This document shows, one piece after another, positions 62,778-64,000 of a stretch of DNA of 64,000 nt. The stretch is taken from contig NZ_VRYZ01000003.1 in NCBI RefSeq assembly GCF_008064635.1, positions 248,001 through 312,000 on the forward strand, written 5' to 3'. The notes under the pieces were generated by a model. It ran no database searches. It had not been told where the DNA came from and was given only the letters and a program-made list of their open reading frames with translations. The stretch comes from Parahaliea aestuarii (GTDB lineage Bacteria; Pseudomonadota; Gammaproteobacteria; Pseudomonadales; Halieaceae). The stretch's first letter is position 1; every line of letters begins with the position of its first letter. Made by a program: the position numbers and the translations under genes.

Positions 62778-63061
62778 ATTTAGCGCCATACAGTACCTTA
62801 TCAATTAGCCTTCCTATCTCGTTAATAGATGACTGGTGTGACAGGCCATCAAAAACCCAAGTTTGCGTTCTAGCCCCCGAGATGATTACAGGTGCGCCGA
62901 TTGTTTCTGACAATTCTTGCCAGCGGATAGAACGGCGTCCGGTTATATAACCATCCTTCACATTTCCTGGAATGAAAATTACAACCGCTGATGCATCTGT
63001 GATTGGCCGCCTAGATCCTGTAAGCGTTGTAGTATCGTATTCAAAGCCGTAAGCCGCTCGG
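62770..63061 (-). pseudogene. 5'-truncated gene, cut by the 161-bp repeat
   Basis: An open frame ends with TAA at 62770-62772 and can be followed upstream for about 97 codons to the edge of repeat copy 2, inside which it meets a stop. The readable part includes SAVVIFIPGNVKDGYITG, WQELSETIGAPVIISG and a C-terminal segment LSHQSSINEIGRLIDKVLYG. The pattern weakly resembles the end of an alpha/beta hydrolase (late His in LSH), but the nucleophile region is missing. A GTG at 62961 could start a 63-residue product, but there is no convincing ribosome-binding site. Most likely a remnant whose N-terminus was lost when the repeat arrived. Confidence 0.6.
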
Positions 63062-63222
63062 TGTTGAATTGCACCGGATATTGAGCCAGTTCAGCCAGAT
63101 AATTGCATAATGTTCTGACCCGCCTTGATTACGAAAAATGTATACGTCAAAGGCAGCTAGCGAACCGAAGGCGGTAAACTTTTCCGTGCAAATGCGGGGT
63201 CAATTTTGGATACAAATCAACA
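63062..63222. repeat. 161-bp direct repeat, copy 2
   Basis: Same orientation and length as 61909-62069, four mismatches over 161 bases. It separates the truncated gene from the tRNA-Phe region. The interval between the two copies is 992 bp of AT-rich sequence with two minus-strand frames, so the pair could support excision or duplication by homologous recombination. Confidence 0.9.
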
Positions 63223-63398
63223 AGCAGTTGGCCGCGAGAGTTAATGGTGTATTTCATGCCTCTGAACATAGCTATTTTCTCCCAGCGAGAATAAGTGGAA
63301 AAACAGCTTATTTACAGAGTGTGTTGCGGGGTGTGTAAGCATGCTGAGCGGGATATTTAAATAATTCCCTTATAAGTCAACATGTTGCGTAAAATAGA
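63223..63398. other. Gene-free AT-rich stretch between repeat copy 2 and the att-like site
   Basis: 176 bp with no reading frame of note, no hairpin with a T run and no similarity to the sequences flanking repeat copy 1. I see no function in it. It forms part of the ~550-bp gene-free interval that ends at tRNA-Phe. Confidence 0.5.
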
Positions 63399-63422
63399 TG
63401 GTGCCCGGAGACAGAATCGAAC
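63399..63422. repeat. Duplicated 3' end of tRNA-Phe (att-like site)
   Basis: The 24 bases at 63399-63422 (TGGTGCCCGGAGACAGAATC plus GAAC) are identical to 63616-63639, the last 24 bases of tRNA-Phe including the encoded CCA. The match stops abruptly in the T-arm, and the sequence beyond cannot form a T stem. This is what remains when an integrase uses the 3' end of a tRNA gene as its target. Confidence 0.75.
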
Positions 63423-63460
63423 CGGCCGGCGTTCCGGGGTCGACACATGTGTCGGCCCAC

Positions 63461-63536
63461 AAAAAAGCCCCGTCATGTGGACGAGGATGGATGCCCATCC
63501 CCCGTTTATGGGGTAGAGCCGAGCAGTGCCGGGGCT
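63461..63536 (-). other. Structured segment ending in a T run, between att-like site and tRNA-Phe
   Basis: Read on the minus strand, AGCCCCG (63536-63530) pairs with CGGGGCT (63472-63466), which runs into TTTTTT (63466-63461). Inside lie CCCC-ATAAACG-GGGG and GGATGG-GCAT-CCATCC hairpins. The arrangement resembles a short structured RNA ending in an intrinsic terminator. The conserved tRNA D- and T-loop sequences are absent. No promoter was found for it other than read-through from tRNA-Phe. Confidence 0.4.
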
Positions 63537-63575
63537 GGAGGGGCTGGTGGTGCCTTGAGTGGCGGCATGGGATAC

Positions 63576-63606
63576 AAAAAAGCCCCGCAGTTTAGTGCGA
63601 GGCCTT
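63576..63606 (-). terminator. Terminator of tRNA-Phe
   Basis: On the minus strand AAGGCCTCGCA and TGCGGGGCTT form a stem with one bulge and one mismatch, loop CTAAAC, followed by TTTTTT. It begins 10 nt after the tRNA 3' end. Confidence 0.65.
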
Positions 63607-63615
63607 TTCAGAATA

Positions 63616-63691
63616 TGGTGCCCGGAGACAGAATCGAACTGCCGACACGGGGATTTTCAATCCCCTGCTCTACCAACTGAGCTATCCGGGC
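63616..63691 (-). tRNA. tRNA-Phe (GAA)
   Basis: 76 nt with CCA encoded. Acceptor GCCCGGA pairs with TCCGGGC; D-arm GCTCAGTTGGTAGAGC; anticodon stem GGGGA/TCCCC around the loop TTGAAAA, giving anticodon GAA; T-loop TTCGATT within GGCAG/CTGTC. All invariant positions are present. Its own promoter (63719-63747) and terminator flank it. Its 3' end is duplicated 217 bp away, marking it as an integration target. Confidence 0.98.
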
Positions 63692-63718
63692 GAGGGTGCG
63701 CTGGGCGCGAGGGGGCGT

Positions 63719-63747
63719 ATTAAACCCGCTGCGCCGGTGCGAGTCAA
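63719..63747 (-). promoter_or_regulatory. Sigma-70 promoter of tRNA-Phe
   Basis: Minus-strand -35 TTGACT (63747-63742) and -10 TTTAAT (63724-63719), spacer 17 bp, followed by a GC-rich discriminator (ACGCCCCC). The start point would be about 20 nt before the tRNA 5' end. The -35 box overlaps the stop codon of the upstream epimerase gene. Confidence 0.82.
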
Positions 63748-64000
63748 GAGTCTGGCGCGTTTCCAGTGGGCAGGCCGTGGCGGAAGGGATCTGCGTCCTC
63801 CATCACCAGCCTGAAGTCGCCGTTCACATAGGCGGTGCCGGTGATGGTGGGGCGGATGCGGCCCTCGCCGGCCAGCTCGAAACTGCCCTCGAACACGCTG
63901 CCAATCACGCTCTGCTGGCGCCACACCTGGCCGGGCTGCAGCTTGCCCGCCGCCTGCAGGCAGGCGAGCTTGGCGCTGGTGCCGGTGCCGCAGGGGGAGC
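63744..64000 (-). CDS. Proline racemase / 4-hydroxyproline epimerase family (C-terminal part)
   Basis: The gene runs off the window, so only the last 85 residues are seen. [20 protein letters not shown] contains the second catalytic Cys of the family (PCGTGTSA), and [14 protein letters not shown] and [20 protein letters not shown] match the C-terminal domain. Members interconvert L- and D-proline or convert trans-4-hydroxy-L-proline to the cis-D form. The motif alone does not separate racemase from epimerase; hydroxyproline epimerase is more common in this bacterial group. Its stop overlaps the -35 box of tRNA-Phe. Confidence 0.9.
   Translation of the reverse strand, partial: SPCGTGTSAKLACLQAAGKLQPGQVWRQQSVIGSVFEGSFELAGEGRIRPTITGTAYVNGDFRLVMEDADPFRHGLPTGNAPDS

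Noticed and set aside
61909..63222. Integron gene cassette bounded by attC sites.
   Set aside because: The repeat ends read GTTGAAT first and ATCAAC last, the reverse order of attC core sites, and both copies are 97% identical at 161 bp without the attC L-box layout. No integrase is in the window.
61985..63338. Plus-strand short frames at 61985 and 63138 beginning MYTSKAASEPKAV.
   Set aside because: Both are created by the same part of the 161-bp repeat and diverge at its edge; no ribosome-binding site or homology visible.
63466..63536. A second tRNA gene in the structured segment beside tRNA-Phe.
   Set aside because: It has a 7-bp closing stem and a 7-nt loop with T33, but no conserved D-loop, T-loop or CCA end.

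Overview
The window is chromosomal DNA from a high-G+C gammaproteobacterium. The best fit is a marine member of the Cellvibrionales, for example Microbulbifer or a relative. That placement is inferred from gene order (slmA-argB-algC-coaBC / radC-rpmB-rpmG-mutM and rsmD-ftsY-ftsE-ftsX-rpoH) and from protein style; no database was searched. Almost all of it is dense housekeeping sequence with short intergenic gaps. There is no rRNA operon, CRISPR array or complete insertion sequence.

Layout. 0-8.4 kb: a nucleoid-occlusion, arginine, sugar-phosphate and CoA gene run (minus strand), then radC, two ribosomal protein genes and mutM. 8.4-14.6 kb: coaD and rsmD diverge from ftsY-ftsE-ftsX-rpoH; a CIRCE-type operator sits directly in front of rpoH; DUF423 and trmB follow. 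14.7-25 kb: an envelope-glycan block with rfbA/rfbC, a coupled glycosyltransferase / methyltransferase / cyclase-fold operon, hldE and waaA. 25-30 kb: tolC, then DUF1249-cpdA-parE. 30-41.5 kb: YceI, an epoxide-hydrolase-like enzyme, an octaheme cytochrome fused to HEAT and TPR repeats, a glycosyltransferase with PAP2, an amidotransferase, and a SpoIIE/STAS partner-switching operon. 41.6-48.8 kb: rdgC, an RND efflux pair and a LytS/LytTR two-component pair.

Accessory features are concentrated in three places. (1) 48.9-52.3 kb holds a lower-G+C three-gene cassette: a sugar-transfer-type ATP-grasp, a second ATP-grasp and a QueC-like PP-loop enzyme. Three adjacent ATP-dependent activating enzymes with no recognised partner make this the best candidate for an undescribed biosynthetic or modification system. 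(2) 52.7-58.2 kb pairs a BlaI/CopY-type repressor and a sensorless M56 protease, divergently, with a probable metal-uptake operon (HupE/UreJ, TonB receptor, DUF4198, His-rich anchored protein). (3) 61.9-63.7 kb is an AT-rich island bounded by two 161-bp direct repeats. It contains a 5'-truncated gene coupled to a small secreted-protein gene, and is followed by a duplicated tRNA-Phe 3' end that looks like an attachment-site scar beside an intact tRNA-Phe(GAA).

Regulatory features read directly from the sequence include the CIRCE element, a helically phased CAATTG array between the PAP2 and amidotransferase genes, strong sigma-70-type promoters for rpmB-rpmG and tRNA-Phe, and hairpin terminators after rpmG, rpoH and tRNA-Phe.
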